Assembly (NCBI GenBank): GCA_963931085.1
Contig: OZ006973.1
Coordinates: forward strand, 248,001-312,000
DNA length: 64,000 nucleotides
Source: UMGS1994 sp944386155
Lineage (GTDB): Bacteria; Bacillota; Clostridia; TANB77; CAG-508
Direction: 5' to 3'
Shown piece by piece: positions 24,066 through 33,334 of the stretch. How positions within the stretch are numbered: the stretch's first letter is position 1; each line of letters opens with the position of its first letter. Made by a program: the position numbers and the translations under genes. Under the pieces are notes generated by a model that did no database searches, was not told the origin of the DNA, and worked only from the letters and a program-made list of their open reading frames with translations.

Positions 24066-25340
24066 ATGAAAATACTAATAAAAAATGCAACAGTTTTAGA
24101 TATGGTTTTGGATAATCCGAATATACAAAAGAAGGATATATTAATTGAAAAAAATATTATTTCAAAAATAGAAGATAGAATATTAGATGATGTAGATAAA
24201 GTAATAGATGCTAAAAATATGATTGTTATGCCAGGATTAGTAAATACTCATACGCATTTAGCTATGAGTATTTTTAGAGGTTACAAAAATGATTCAAAGT
24301 TAGTAGATTGGCTTCAAAATGCAATTTTTCCAGTAGAAGAAAGATTAAAACCAGATGATATTTATTGGAATTCATATTTATCTTGTATAGAAATGATAAA
24401 ATCAGGTACTACAACTTTTAATGATATGTATTTTAGAATGGATAAAACTATAGAAGCAGCAGAAAAATCTGGTTTAAGAGGAATAATAGCTTGGAGTGTA
24501 ACTGATGATTCAATAAAAGATAAATTAGAAAGAACAAGAGAATATTTTAAAAAATATAGTACTGAAAAAGATAGTAAAATTAAAATATATGTTTCTGCAC
24601 ATGCACCACATACTTGTAATCCAGAAACATTAAAAAAATGTGTAGATTTGGCAAAAGAATTAAACACAGGGATTCATATTCATCTTCCAGAAACTTTAAA
24701 AGAAAATGAGATAATAGAAGAAAAATATGCACAATCTGGAATTGAATATTTAAGCGATAGCGACGTTTTTGATGTGCCAGTGGTATTAGTTCATGGAACA
24801 TACATAAAAAACTCAGATATAGACATTTTAAAGCATATTAAAGGCGGTATCTCACATACTCCGAGAAGTAATTGTAAATTTTCATCTAATATTTGTAATA
24901 TAACAAAGCTTCATGATGCAAATATTAATGTAGGAATCGGAACAGATGGTATAGAGACATCTTCTACAATGGATATGTTTGAAGAAATGAAAGTCGCTGC
25001 ATATTTACAAAAAATAAATACTCAAGAAAAAAGTAGAATGTCTGCTTATGAGATACTTAAAATGGCGACAATTGAAGGTGCAAAAGTTTTAGGATTAGAT
25101 AACGAAATAGGTACTATTGAAGTAGGAAAAAAAGCAGATATTATCTGTATAAATAGAAATAAAACTCATCTATATCCTGAAAATGATATATGCTCTAACT
25201 TAGTATATTCTGCAAATGGTGCAGATGTCGATACTGTTATAGTAGATGGAAAAATATTAATGAAAAATAGAAGATTAATAGATATAAACGAAAAAGAAGT
25301 TAAGAAAAAGGTTGCCAAAATAGTAAAAAGACTATTATAA
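24066..25340 (+). CDS. mtaD: Amidohydrolase, 5'-MTA/SAH deaminase-like
   Basis: Zn-dependent amidohydrolase of the ATZ/TRZ subgroup. Metal ligands visible: NTHTHLAMS near residue 60, HAPHTC and HIHLPET in the middle, and a GTDGIETSS motif. This group includes S-adenosylhomocysteine/5'-methylthioadenosine deaminases and guanine or cytosine deaminases; the length (424 aa) and motif spacing suit MtaD. Start placed at ATG 24066, four bases after ggggagag; an earlier in-frame ATG (24039) has no Shine-Dalgarno. A MTA/SAH nucleosidase-like gene occurs at 45872, so the cell may have two routes for SAM by-products. Confidence 0.85.
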   Translation: MKILIKNATVLDMVLDNPNIQKKDILIEKNIISKIEDRILDDVDKVIDAKNMIVMPGLVNTHTHLAMSIFRGYKNDSKLVDWLQNAIFPVEERLKPDDIYWNSYLSCIEMIKSGTTTFNDMYFRMDKTIEAAEKSGLRGIIAWSVTDDSIKDKLERTREYFKKYSTEKDSKIKIYVSAHAPHTCNPETLKKCVDLAKELNTGIHIHLPETLKENEIIEEKYAQSGIEYLSDSDVFDVPVVLVHGTYIKNSDIDILKHIKGGISHTPRSNCKFSSNICNITKLHDANINVGIGTDGIETSSTMDMFEEMKVAAYLQKINTQEKSRMSAYEILKMATIEGAKVLGLDNEIGTIEVGKKADIICINRNKTHLYPENDICSNLVYSANGADVDTVIVDGKILMKNRRLIDINEKEVKKKVAKIVKRLL

Positions 25341-25371
25341 TATAAAATAACATCGAAGGGAGGTGTAAGTT

Positions 25372-25548
25372 ATGGCGTACAAAATTTCAGAAAATTGTAT
25401 TAAATGTGGTGCATGTGCAGGATCATGTCCAGTAGGATGTATTCAAGAAGGAGAAAATACATATGTAATAGATAAATCACAATGTATAGATTGTGGAACT
25501 TGCGCAAGTGTATGTCCTGTTGGAGCTCCAAGCCAAGATGAAGAATAA
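25372..25548 (+). CDS. Two-cluster [4Fe-4S] ferredoxin
   Basis: A 58-residue protein of the classic clostridial ferredoxin type: CIKCGACAGSCPVGC and CIDCGTCASVCPVG give two CxxCxxCxxxCP motifs, each set binding [4Fe-4S] clusters. Start ATG 25372 has a very strong gggaggtg. It follows the amidohydrolase by 31 bases and ends before a good terminator. Likely electron carrier for the pyruvate:ferredoxin oxidoreductase encoded nearby on the other strand, although it has its own "+" orientation. Confidence 0.93.
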   Translation: MAYKISENCIKCGACAGSCPVGCIQEGENTYVIDKSQCIDCGTCASVCPVGAPSQDEE

Positions 25549-25570
25549 TCTTAATTTAATAAAATATTTA

Positions 25571-25602
25571 GCTAGAAGTTCTACTTCTAGTTTTTTATTT
25601 TT
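25571..25602 (+). terminator. Terminator after ferredoxin gene
   Basis: CTAGAAG / CTTCTAG with a five-base loop and eleven T in twelve positions. Confidence 0.85.
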
Positions 25603-25687
25603 AGCAAAGGATATACTTTTTTTAAAAACCTCATATTCTTGAAAAAAATAGAAAAACATAGTATAATTTCCTTTATAAGGAGGGCCT

Positions 25688-27655
25688 ATGAATATAGATA
25701 ACAAGACTAAAGAGTACTTAGAATTACTAAGTAATACTTATGGAAACATAAGTGCTGTTACAGAAGAAATAATTAATTTACAAGCGATAATAAACCTTCC
25801 AAAAGGAACAGAATTGTTTTTGAGCGATATTCATGGAGAATATGGTTCTTTTTCTCATATCTTAAAAAATGCTTCTGGAATTATAAGAAGCAAAATTGAA
25901 GATATATTTGAAAGTAGCATAACAGAAAAAGAGAGAAAAACTTTAGCTACTTTAATATATTATCCAGAAGAAAAACTAGAGTATATAAAAAAAGAAGTAG
26001 ATGATATTGATGAATGGTATAGAATAACTTTATATAGACTTATAAAAGTAGCAAGAGAAGTCAGTACAAAATATACAAGATCTAAAGTAAGAAAAGCTCT
26101 ACCAAAAGGATTTGACTATATAATAGATGAGTTATTACACTCACAAGGAGATTATAAAGATAAAGAAAGATATTATAAACAAATTATAAATTCGATTGTT
26201 GAATTAGACAGAGCAGAGGAGTTTATAGTAGTTCTTTCAGATTTAATTAAAAGGATGGCAATAGATCATCTGCATATTATTGGAGATATATTTGATAGAG
26301 GTCCAAGTGCTAAACTTGTTATGGAAGAACTTATAAAATTCCACAGCTTGGATATACAATGGGGAAATCATGATATATTATGGATGGGTGCTGCATGCGG
26401 AAATGAAGCATGTATTGCAAATGTGATTAGAATTTGTTCTAGATATGATAATTTAGATACTTTAGAAGATGATTATGGTATAAATATAAGACCACTTTCA
26501 ACATTTGCTATGCAAAAATATCAAGATGATGAATGTACAGACTTTATGCCAAGAGTTTATGATTATAACAAGTATATAGATACAGATAAAAATGTTATTG
26601 CAAAAATCCATAAAGCTATTACTATTATTCAATTTAAATTAGAAGGACAAATGATTAAAAGACATCCAGAATATAAAATGAGTGATAGACTTTTATTAGA
26701 TAAGATAGATTACGTAAATGGAAAAGTAAAAGTTAATAATAAAGTTTATGAATTAAATGATACTAATTTCCCAACAATTAATAGAAATGATCCATATGAA
26801 TTAAGTAAGGAAGAAGCGGAATTAATAGAAAGGTTAAAAAATTCTTTCTTAAATAGTCCTGTTTTAAAAGAACATATATCATTTTTATATTTAAATGGTG
26901 CTATGTATAATAGATTTAATTCAAACCTTTTATTTCATGGATGTGTTCCAATGAATGAAGATGGAAGTTTTAGAGAAGTTGAAATGCTTGGAAAGACAGT
27001 AAAAGGAAAAGAATTATTTGATTATGCTGAAACTATAGCAAGAATTGCATTTGCTCAAAGAAAAAACAAAACAAAAAGTAAAGAAGTAGAAGATATTATG
27101 TGGTATTTATGGTGTTCTGCTAATTCTCCTTTATTTGGAAAAGATAAAGCAGCAACATTTGAAAGATATTTTATCGATGATAAAGAACCACATAAAGAAA
27201 TTAAAGATCCATATTTTAAATTGGTAGAATCTAAGGAAATATGTGAAAAAATATTAAAAGAATTTGGAATAGAAGATGAGGACTCACATATTATAAATGG
27301 ACATATGCCTGTAAAAGAGAAAAATGGAGAAAGTCCAATAAGAGCAGAAGGAAAACTTTTAGTTATAGATGGTGGATTTGCAAAAAGCTATAGATCTCAA
27401 ACAGGAAGAGCTGGATATACTCTAACATATAATTCTCATGGACTAGTTTTATCTGCAAATGAACCTTTTGATTCAAAAGATGAAGCTATAAGAAATGAAA
27501 TAGATATAAAATATGATATCATGGTTAATGAAAATAAAGTCGAAAGAAAATCTGTTGGTGATACTGATATAGGTTTAAGATTAAAAAAAGAAATAGAAAA
27601 TCTAAAATTATTAATAGAAGCATATAGAGAAGGTATTATCAAAGAGAAAAAATAA
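25688..27655 (+). CDS. fbp: Fructose-1,6-bisphosphatase, class III
   Basis: Firmicutes-type FBPase (class III), a metallophosphoesterase hydrolysing fructose-1,6-bisphosphate in gluconeogenesis. Metal-binding motifs of the calcineurin-like fold are visible: LFLSDIHGEYG near residue 40, IIGDIFDRGP near 197, and WGNHDILWMGAACGN near 225, then INGHMPVKEKNGE toward the C-terminus. 655 aa is the family's normal length and unrelated to class I enzymes. Start ATG 25688 with aaggagg. Convergent with the por operon. Confidence 0.96.
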   Translation: MNIDNKTKEYLELLSNTYGNISAVTEEIINLQAIINLPKGTELFLSDIHGEYGSFSHILKNASGIIRSKIEDIFESSITEKERKTLATLIYYPEEKLEYIKKEVDDIDEWYRITLYRLIKVAREVSTKYTRSKVRKALPKGFDYIIDELLHSQGDYKDKERYYKQIINSIVELDRAEEFIVVLSDLIKRMAIDHLHIIGDIFDRGPSAKLVMEELIKFHSLDIQWGNHDILWMGAACGNEACIANVIRICSRYDNLDTLEDDYGINIRPLSTFAMQKYQDDECTDFMPRVYDYNKYIDTDKNVIAKIHKAITIIQFKLEGQMIKRHPEYKMSDRLLLDKIDYVNGKVKVNNKVYELNDTNFPTINRNDPYELSKEEAELIERLKNSFLNSPVLKEHISFLYLNGAMYNRFNSNLLFHGCVPMNEDGSFREVEMLGKTVKGKELFDYAETIARIAFAQRKNKTKSKEVEDIMWYLWCSANSPLFGKDKAATFERYFIDDKEPHKEIKDPYFKLVESKEICEKILKEFGIEDEDSHIINGHMPVKEKNGESPIRAEGKLLVIDGGFAKSYRSQTGRAGYTLTYNSHGLVLSANEPFDSKDEAIRNEIDIKYDIMVNENKVERKSVGDTDIGLRLKKEIENLKLLIEAYREGIIKEKK

Positions 27656-27688
27656 AATTAAATAAAATATAATATAATTTATATTAAA

Positions 27689-27752
27689 ATAAATTAATAT
27701 AATAAATAAATATAATAAATAAATATAATAAATAAATATAATAAAATAAACT
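27689..27752 (+). repeat. AT-only tandem repeat (13-base period)
   Basis: About four copies of a TATAATAAATAAA unit between fbp and porB. No coding potential is seen. Confidence 0.7.
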
Positions 27753-27774
27753 AATATAATTAATAATAAAAAAG

Positions 27775-27817
27775 AAACTAGTTAAATAGAATTTTACTTC
27801 TTATTTAACTAGTTTTT
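27775..27817. terminator. Bidirectional terminator between fbp and porB
   Basis: Inverted repeat AAACTAGTTAAATA / TATTTAACTAGTTT, T-rich on the + side and A-rich on the other, lying between converging genes. Confidence 0.75.
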
Positions 27818-27891
27818 TAGTATAAAAATTATATGAATTTTATTAAATAAAATGTTGATAACATAAATTGAAGTAATAAATAAAGTAATTA

Positions 27892-28845
27892 TTATTCTTT
27901 ATTTGTCATTTCTTCTAAATCTAATAATTCTTGCCATCTAGCATCAACTTCTTTTTGGAAGTCTTCAATCATCCACTCATTTCCAGGTTTAAACATATGT
28001 CTAAATCTCTTTTGTGGACGTAAGAACTCTTCTATAGGAAGTTTTTTAGCTGGTTTATAAGTAATCTTATATTTACCATCTACGACTTCATATAAAGGCC
28101 AATAACAAGTATCTGCAGCAAGTTTATTTATTTGCATTAAATCTTCTGTATTATAACCCCAACCTCTTGGACATGGAGCTAAAACATTTAAGAAACATGG
28201 ACCTTCTGTATAGATTGCCTTTTCAGCTTTTTCATAAAGGTCTTTAAAGTTACCCATTGCTAATGTTTGACCAACATATGGTAGATGATGTCCAACCATT
28301 ATTTTAGCTAAATCTTTTCTTGCTTGCATTTTTCCAGGGATAACACTTCCTGCTGGTGAAGTAGTTGTATCAGCAAATTTTGGAGTAGCTGAAGAACGTT
28401 GAATACCTGTGTTCATATATGCTCCATTATCATAACATACATATACCATGTCATGACCTCTTTCCATTGCTCCTGATAAACTTTGAAGACCTATATCATA
28501 AGTTCCACCATCTCCACCAAATGCAATAAATTTTGTGTCCTTATCTTCTGGTAATTTACCTTGTCTTTTCATTGCTTTATAAGCAGCTTCTGAACCTGAT
28601 AGGGTTGCTGCAGTACATTCGAATGCTGTGTGAATAAAAGAATCTGTCCAAGCTGTATATGGATATATAAATGTTGAAACTTCCATACATCCTGTAGCAT
28701 TAGCAATAACTGCATGATCTTCTGGTTTTAATGCTCTTAATATCATTCTCGCAACAGGAGGAGCACCACAACCTGCACACATTCTATGACCAGATGTGAA
28801 TCTTGAAGGCTTTTCAGCAATAATTTCTTTATGATTATATGGCAT
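27892..28845 (-). CDS. porB: Pyruvate:ferredoxin oxidoreductase, beta (TPP) subunit
   Basis: Beta subunit of the heterotetrameric 2-oxoacid:ferredoxin oxidoreductase; binds thiamine pyrophosphate and a [4Fe-4S] cluster. Cysteines in RMCAGCGAPP near residue 22 and a later Cys-Pro pair supply the cluster, and GDGGTYDIGLQSLSG is the TPP/Mg motif. 317 aa. It overlaps the porA stop by one base. Substrate is taken as pyruvate from overall similarity; 2-ketoisovalerate-type paralogues share the fold. Confidence 0.92.
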   Translation of the reverse strand: MPYNHKEIIAEKPSRFTSGHRMCAGCGAPPVARMILRALKPEDHAVIANATGCMEVSTFIYPYTAWTDSFIHTAFECTAATLSGSEAAYKAMKRQGKLPEDKDTKFIAFGGDGGTYDIGLQSLSGAMERGHDMVYVCYDNGAYMNTGIQRSSATPKFADTTTSPAGSVIPGKMQARKDLAKIMVGHHLPYVGQTLAMGNFKDLYEKAEKAIYTEGPCFLNVLAPCPRGWGYNTEDLMQINKLAADTCYWPLYEVVDGKYKITYKPAKKLPIEEFLRPQKRFRHMFKPGNEWMIEDFQKEVDARWQELLDLEEMTNKE

Positions 28846-30032
28846 TATTTATCCCCCCTTACACCTAAATATCTATAATGATTATCTACTTTTCCATCTT
28901 TTACTATTTTTGATAAATCATTAAATACTTTTTCGATATCATCTGATTTTGTATCTCTACCACCAATTCCATAAATATAATTTACAGTTGGTATTGATAA
29001 TTTTTTATTATATAGACCTGTAACAACATCTTCATATAAAGCTCCACCTGCAGCATTTAATGAATCTGCTTTATCAAGAACTGCAATAGCTTTAACATTT
29101 TTTAAAGCTTCTGCAATTTCTTCACCAGGGAATGGTCTAAATACTCTAACTTTTAATAGACCAGCCTTTATACCTTTTTCTCTTAGTCTATCGATTGTAT
29201 ATTTTGCAGTTCCTGCTGTAGAGTTCATACATACTATAGCGATTTCTGCATCGTCTAATTTATATTCCTCGAAGAAACCATATTTTCTTCCAGTTAATTT
29301 TTCGAAATCTTTAGCAACATCTAAAATAACTTTTTTAGCATTCTTCATAGCTTCTGCTTGTTGTCTCTTGTGTTCAAATAAATATGATTGTAAATCTAAT
29401 GGACCAATTGCCATTGGATTTTTATCATCTAATAAATAATGTTCTGGTTTGTATTTTCCAACAAATTCTTTTACTTTATCATCTTCGATTAATTCAATAT
29501 TTTCAATTGAATGTGAAGTAATAAATCCATCTTGACATACCATTAAAGGTAATAATACATCTTTATTTTCTGCAATTCTATGAGCCATTATTAAATTATC
29601 ATAAGCTTCTTGATTGTTTTCAGAAAATAGTTGAATCCATCCACTATCTCTAACACCCATAGCATCTGAATGGTCATTATGAATATTTAATGGTCCTGAT
29701 ACAGCTCTATTTACTAAGCTCATTACTATAGGCAATCTTAAACTTGAAGCAATATAAATCATTTCCCACATTAAAGATAAACCATTTGCAGAAGTAGCTG
29801 TCATTGCTCTAGCACCAGCAGCTTCAGCACCAATACATGCACTCATCGCACTGTGTTCACTTTCTACAGCAACGAATTCTGTATCTACTTGTCCATTACT
29901 TACGAAAGTAGAGAAGTATTGAGGTATTTCTGTAGATGGTGTAATAGGAAAGGCTGCTACAACATCTGGATTAATTTGTTTCATAGCTGTTGCTGATGCT
30001 TCATTTCCACTTAATCTTTCTCTTATTCCCAT
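28845..30032 (-). CDS. porA: Pyruvate:ferredoxin oxidoreductase, alpha subunit
   Basis: Alpha subunit with pyrimidine-binding PP domain and transketolase-like C-terminal domain. Conserved start GNEASATAMKQINPDVVAAFPITPSTEIP and the segment FVAVESEHSAMSACIGAEAAGARAMTAT, which contains the Glu that activates TPP in this family. 395 aa, normal for the four-subunit enzyme. Between porD and porB in the order gamma-delta-alpha-beta seen in archaea and some clostridia. Confidence 0.93.
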   Translation of the reverse strand: MGIRERLSGNEASATAMKQINPDVVAAFPITPSTEIPQYFSTFVSNGQVDTEFVAVESEHSAMSACIGAEAAGARAMTATSANGLSLMWEMIYIASSLRLPIVMSLVNRAVSGPLNIHNDHSDAMGVRDSGWIQLFSENNQEAYDNLIMAHRIAENKDVLLPLMVCQDGFITSHSIENIELIEDDKVKEFVGKYKPEHYLLDDKNPMAIGPLDLQSYLFEHKRQQAEAMKNAKKVILDVAKDFEKLTGRKYGFFEEYKLDDAEIAIVCMNSTAGTAKYTIDRLREKGIKAGLLKVRVFRPFPGEEIAEALKNVKAIAVLDKADSLNAAGGALYEDVVTGLYNKKLSIPTVNYIYGIGGRDTKSDDIEKVFNDLSKIVKDGKVDNHYRYLGVRGDK

Positions 30033-30033
30033 A

Positions 30034-30327
30034 TTAATCCTCCTTTTCTATAGCTTTGAAAGGACATACTTTTACACATACAAGACATCCTTTACAAGCA
30101 TCATAATCAAAATCTTTTCTTTTTTGATCTTTACCAACTGGTATTGCATCATCTGGACAAACAGGGAAGCAAAGACCACATTGTTTACATTTTTCTTCAA
30201 TCCATCTTGGCTTTTGAGAACGCCAGTCGCCAGTTTTAAATTCTTTAGCATTACCAGCATCATAAATATTTCCACCAATAGTTAAATCTTGCCAAGAAGT
30301 TTGGTTATTTAATTTATCCTCTGTCAT
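30034..30327 (-). CDS. porD: Pyruvate:ferredoxin oxidoreductase, delta (ferredoxin-like) subunit
   Basis: 97 aa with two CxxCxxCxxxC motifs (CKQCGLCFPVCPDDA and CKGCLVCVKVCPFKA) for two [4Fe-4S] clusters that carry electrons from TPP to free ferredoxin. The TSWQDLTIGG N-terminal region is typical of PorD. It is one base from porA and 20 from porC, so one transcript. Confidence 0.93.
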   Translation of the reverse strand: MTEDKLNNQTSWQDLTIGGNIYDAGNAKEFKTGDWRSQKPRWIEEKCKQCGLCFPVCPDDAIPVGKDQKRKDFDYDACKGCLVCVKVCPFKAIEKED

Positions 30328-30347
30328 TAAATATCATCCTTTCTTAA

Positions 30348-30926
30348 TTAAATTTTTTCTACTTGATTTAAAGCTAACTCTAAAGCTTTCATATTTCCTT
30401 CAATAACTTCAGGTTTTTTAGCAAATTTATGTTTAAATGAACCTTTCATATCATTTAAAAATTCTTCATCTGTCATTATTTTGCTAACTTTTACGATAGC
30501 TGCAAGCATTGGAGTATTAGGAAAATACTTACCTAATGCTTCCATAGATATTTTACGAGCATCTATTTTATAAACTTCGCCTTTATAACCTTTAATTAAT
30601 TTCTTTAACTCATCTCCATCTTTTGTAGAATTAATAATAATTGCACCAGTTTCTTTTAAACCAGCTGTTACATCAACAGATTCAAGAAGAGTGTCATCTA
30701 CAACTACAACATAATCTGGTTCGTAAATATTACTATGTATTGTAATAGGTTCTGTACTAATTCTGTTATAAGCTGTAATAGGTGCTCCCATTCTTTCAGG
30801 TCCATATTCAGGAAATCCTTGAATATATTTTCCAGTATTAAAGGCAGCATCAGCTAATAAAAGTGAAGCTGTTTTTGCACCTTGACCACCTCTACCATGC
30901 CATCTAATTTCAATCAAATTATCCAT
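30348..30926 (-). CDS. porC: Pyruvate:ferredoxin oxidoreductase, gamma subunit
   Basis: 192 aa gamma subunit with the family start EIRWHGRGGQGAKTASLLLADAA and QGFPEYGPERMGAPITAYNRIS, the domain that binds CoA-side and closes the active site. First por gene of the operon, with aaggaggt before ATG 30926. It lies only 38 bases after an unknown membrane protein gene, which therefore probably leads the operon. Confidence 0.93.
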   Translation of the reverse strand: MDNLIEIRWHGRGGQGAKTASLLLADAAFNTGKYIQGFPEYGPERMGAPITAYNRISTEPITIHSNIYEPDYVVVVDDTLLESVDVTAGLKETGAIIINSTKDGDELKKLIKGYKGEVYKIDARKISMEALGKYFPNTPMLAAIVKVSKIMTDEEFLNDMKGSFKHKFAKKPEVIEGNMKALELALNQVEKI

Positions 30927-30964
30927 TTTGACCTCCTTAAAAAATAAATATATAATTAGTAGTT

Positions 30965-31708
30965 TTATCTACCTATCATATCAAGTGTAAATTCATATCC
31001 TATTTCATCTAAGTCTGTGATAACAGCAGACTTGTAAGTATTGTCTCCATCTTTTACTTCTACAGCAACGACTTTATATATGTTTGAAATATTCTTTATT
31101 GGACCTTCTGCTTTAAAGTTTCCAGAGCTTAATGCAGATTCTAAATCAACATAATATAATTTTCCAGATGCTGAAAGTAAAAGTAGTATAGGATATTTAT
31201 AATTTGAATAAGTAAAATCATAAACACCAACAATTTCTTCTTTGATATTTGATACACTATATTCAATTCCAATTTTTGCTTTTGAATTATTACTTAGTAA
31301 ATCTTTTGCTTTATTACTTAACATTATTGTTAGTTTTTTGTTATCGTTAGATAATACAGTAATAAAATATTTTTCTTCTGTATTTACATATGAAGTATAA
31401 GACTTACCATTTGCTCCTGTAGTAGTTTCAATAATTGTATTGGAGTTATCTCCTGGTGTTTGGACATTTCCTAAATTGTCTTTATCATCAACTGTTGTTA
31501 TATATTCTGGAAGAGATACTTTGACTTGAGGTTCTTCTATTATTGTTACATCAACTTCTTCTGAAGAATTAGAAACATCTTTTTTTATTGTAGTTATACC
31601 TGCTTTAGGTAGAATATATAAAACTAATAAAACAATAAAAATAATAATCGCAAGTAAAATTGTAAGACGTATAATTAATTTTTTCTTTCTTCTAAAAAAC
31701 CTTCTCAT
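30965..31708 (-). CDS. Hypothetical membrane-anchored protein leading the por operon
   Basis: Unrecognised, 247 aa. A basic N-terminus (RRFFRRKKK), one membrane segment (TILLAIIIFIVLLVLYIL), then an extracellular region with Thr/Asn-rich linker and a mixed beta-looking domain. Start at ATG 31708 is chosen because gaggagg lies five bases upstream; an upstream in-frame ATG would bury that site. A promoter (TTGTCC-17-TATAAT) precedes it, and no terminator is seen before porC, so it is likely cotranscribed with por. No link to PFOR chemistry is evident. Confidence 0.75.
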   Translation of the reverse strand: MRRFFRRKKKLIIRLTILLAIIIFIVLLVLYILPKAGITTIKKDVSNSSEEVDVTIIEEPQVKVSLPEYITTVDDKDNLGNVQTPGDNSNTIIETTTGANGKSYTSYVNTEEKYFITVLSNDNKKLTIMLSNKAKDLLSNNSKAKIGIEYSVSNIKEEIVGVYDFTYSNYKYPILLLLSASGKLYYVDLESALSSGNFKAEGPIKNISNIYKVVAVEVKDGDNTYKSAVITDLDEIGYEFTLDMIGR

Positions 31709-31729
31709 AATAACCTCCTCACAAAACAC

Positions 31730-31758
31730 ATTATATAAGAAACAAGTAAATTGGACAA
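31730..31758 (-). promoter_or_regulatory. Promoter for the 31708 gene and por operon
   Basis: On the minus strand TTGTCC (31758-31753), 17-base spacer, TATAAT (31735-31730). Confidence 0.6.
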
Positions 31759-31839
31759 GACATTTTAGAAAAATTCTTGCGGATTCTTGATATATAGAAA
31801 ATAATGTTACAAGAATATTACAAAAATTGCATGTATTTA

Positions 31840-31868
31840 TTGACTTTTTATGAAAAAAAAGATAATAT
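31840..31868 (+). promoter_or_regulatory. Promoter of minDE-rodA
   Basis: TTGACT (31840-31845), 17-base spacer, TAATAT (31863-31868), 48 bases before the minD ATG. Confidence 0.6.
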
Positions 31869-31916
31869 ATATGAGGGAAAACAATATGTGAAATATGATA
31901 TTTAAGGAGGATTCTT

Positions 31917-32711
31917 ATGGGAGAAGTTATAGTTATAACATCCGGAAAAGGTGGTGTAGGTAAAACTACAACAACAGCAAACTTAGGTTCTGCACTTGCT
32001 TTAGCTGGAAAGAAAGTTGCGCTTGTTGATACGGATATAGGACTTAGAAACCTAGATGTTGTAATGGGATTAGAAAATAGAATAGTTTATGATATTGTTG
32101 ATGTAATTGAAGGAAAATGCAAATTAAGACAAGCTCTAATAAAAGATAAAAGATTTAAAGAGTTGTTCTTACTTCCTGCAGCTCAAACAAGAGATAAAAC
32201 AGCAATTAATGAAGATCAAATGAAGGATTTAATTTCTAAATTAAAAGAAGATTTTGAATACATACTAATTGATTGCCCTGCTGGAATTGAACAAGGATTT
32301 AAAAATGCGATTGCTGGAGCAGATAGAGCAATAGTAGTTACAACAGCTGAAATATCAGCCATAAGAGACGCAGATAGAATAATAGGCTTACTAGAATCTT
32401 CAGAAATTAAGAATCCAGAGTTAATAGTAAATAGATTAAGACCTACAATGGTTAAAAAAGGTGAAATGATGGATGTTGATGACATAGTAGATTTGTTATC
32501 AATTGATTTAATTGGTGTAGTTCCAGATGATGAATTTATAATTACTCAAACAAATAAAGGAGAGCCAGTAGTATCAAATAAAAAAGCTCCATCAGGAAAA
32601 GCATATGTTGAAATCTCAAGAAGAATATTAGGAGAAAATATAGAAGTAAGTGTTCCTGGAAGAGAAAAAGGAATTATGGCTAAGGTTAAAAATATATTTT
32701 CTAAAAAATAA
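31917..32711 (+). CDS. minD: Septum site-determining ATPase MinD
   Basis: Deviant Walker A ATPase GKGGVGKTT with signature Lys11 and Lys16, switch-region DTDIGLRNLDVVMG, and the C-terminal amphipathic membrane-targeting helix (GIMAKVKNIFSKK). With MinE it positions the division site. 264 aa. MinC is not next to it in this window. Followed after 29 bases by minE. Confidence 0.96.
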   Translation: MGEVIVITSGKGGVGKTTTTANLGSALALAGKKVALVDTDIGLRNLDVVMGLENRIVYDIVDVIEGKCKLRQALIKDKRFKELFLLPAAQTRDKTAINEDQMKDLISKLKEDFEYILIDCPAGIEQGFKNAIAGADRAIVVTTAEISAIRDADRIIGLLESSEIKNPELIVNRLRPTMVKKGEMMDVDDIVDLLSIDLIGVVPDDEFIITQTNKGEPVVSNKKAPSGKAYVEISRRILGENIEVSVPGREKGIMAKVKNIFSKK

Positions 32712-32740
32712 TATGAAAAAATAAAAACTGGAGGTCACAA

Positions 32741-33289
32741 ATGTTTGAAGGAATAACAGGTTTTTTCAAAAGAATAATAAAAACTGATCAATCTCTTGAG
32801 GAAAGTTCAAAAGATACAGCTAAAGAAAGATTACATTTAGTTTTAATGCAAGATAGAGCTAATGTATCTGCTGATTTCTTAGAATTAATGAAACAAGAAA
32901 TTATTGAAGTAATAAAAAAATATATTGAGGTGGATGAAAAGGCTATAGACGTAAGACTTACAAATCAACCTAATGAAGATGGTACAAATGGTTCACCGGC
33001 TTTATATGCAAATATTCCAATTATAAATATTAAAAATGAGAGTAGAATAAATAGAGAAAACAGAATAGACAATGATTATGATGATAATAGATATCAATCA
33101 GATGAAGAAGTAGATGATAATTATTCAAACGATAATTACGATAATGATGAAAATGACTATAATAATGATAATTACACTGATGATAGATATGAAAATAGTA
33201 ATGAAGATACAAATGAAGAACAAGCTGAAGTAGTAGTTAGATTTGCAGATGATGAAGAAGACGAAGATGAGAAAAAAGATGATAAATAA
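32741..33289 (+). CDS. minE: MinE with a long acidic C-terminal tail
   Basis: The first ~95 residues are canonical MinE: N-terminal amphipathic membrane-binding sequence FEGITGFFKRII, then AKERLHLVLMQDRANVSADFLELMKQEIIEVIKKYI, the MinD-contact and dimer region. Typical MinE is 80-95 aa; this one has 182 because of an added ~85-residue tail dominated by Asp, Asn, Glu and Tyr (from about 33040). The tail is low-complexity and surely disordered. Start ATG 32741 with ggaggt. The position between minD and rodA confirms the identity. Confidence 0.93.
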   Translation: MFEGITGFFKRIIKTDQSLEESSKDTAKERLHLVLMQDRANVSADFLELMKQEIIEVIKKYIEVDEKAIDVRLTNQPNEDGTNGSPALYANIPIINIKNESRINRENRIDNDYDDNRYQSDEEVDDNYSNDNYDNDENDYNNDNYTDDRYENSNEDTNEEQAEVVVRFADDEEDEDEKKDDK

Positions 33290-33334
33290 AACTATAATTT
33301 TTATATAGGATTAAATTTAAATCGGAGTTTTATA

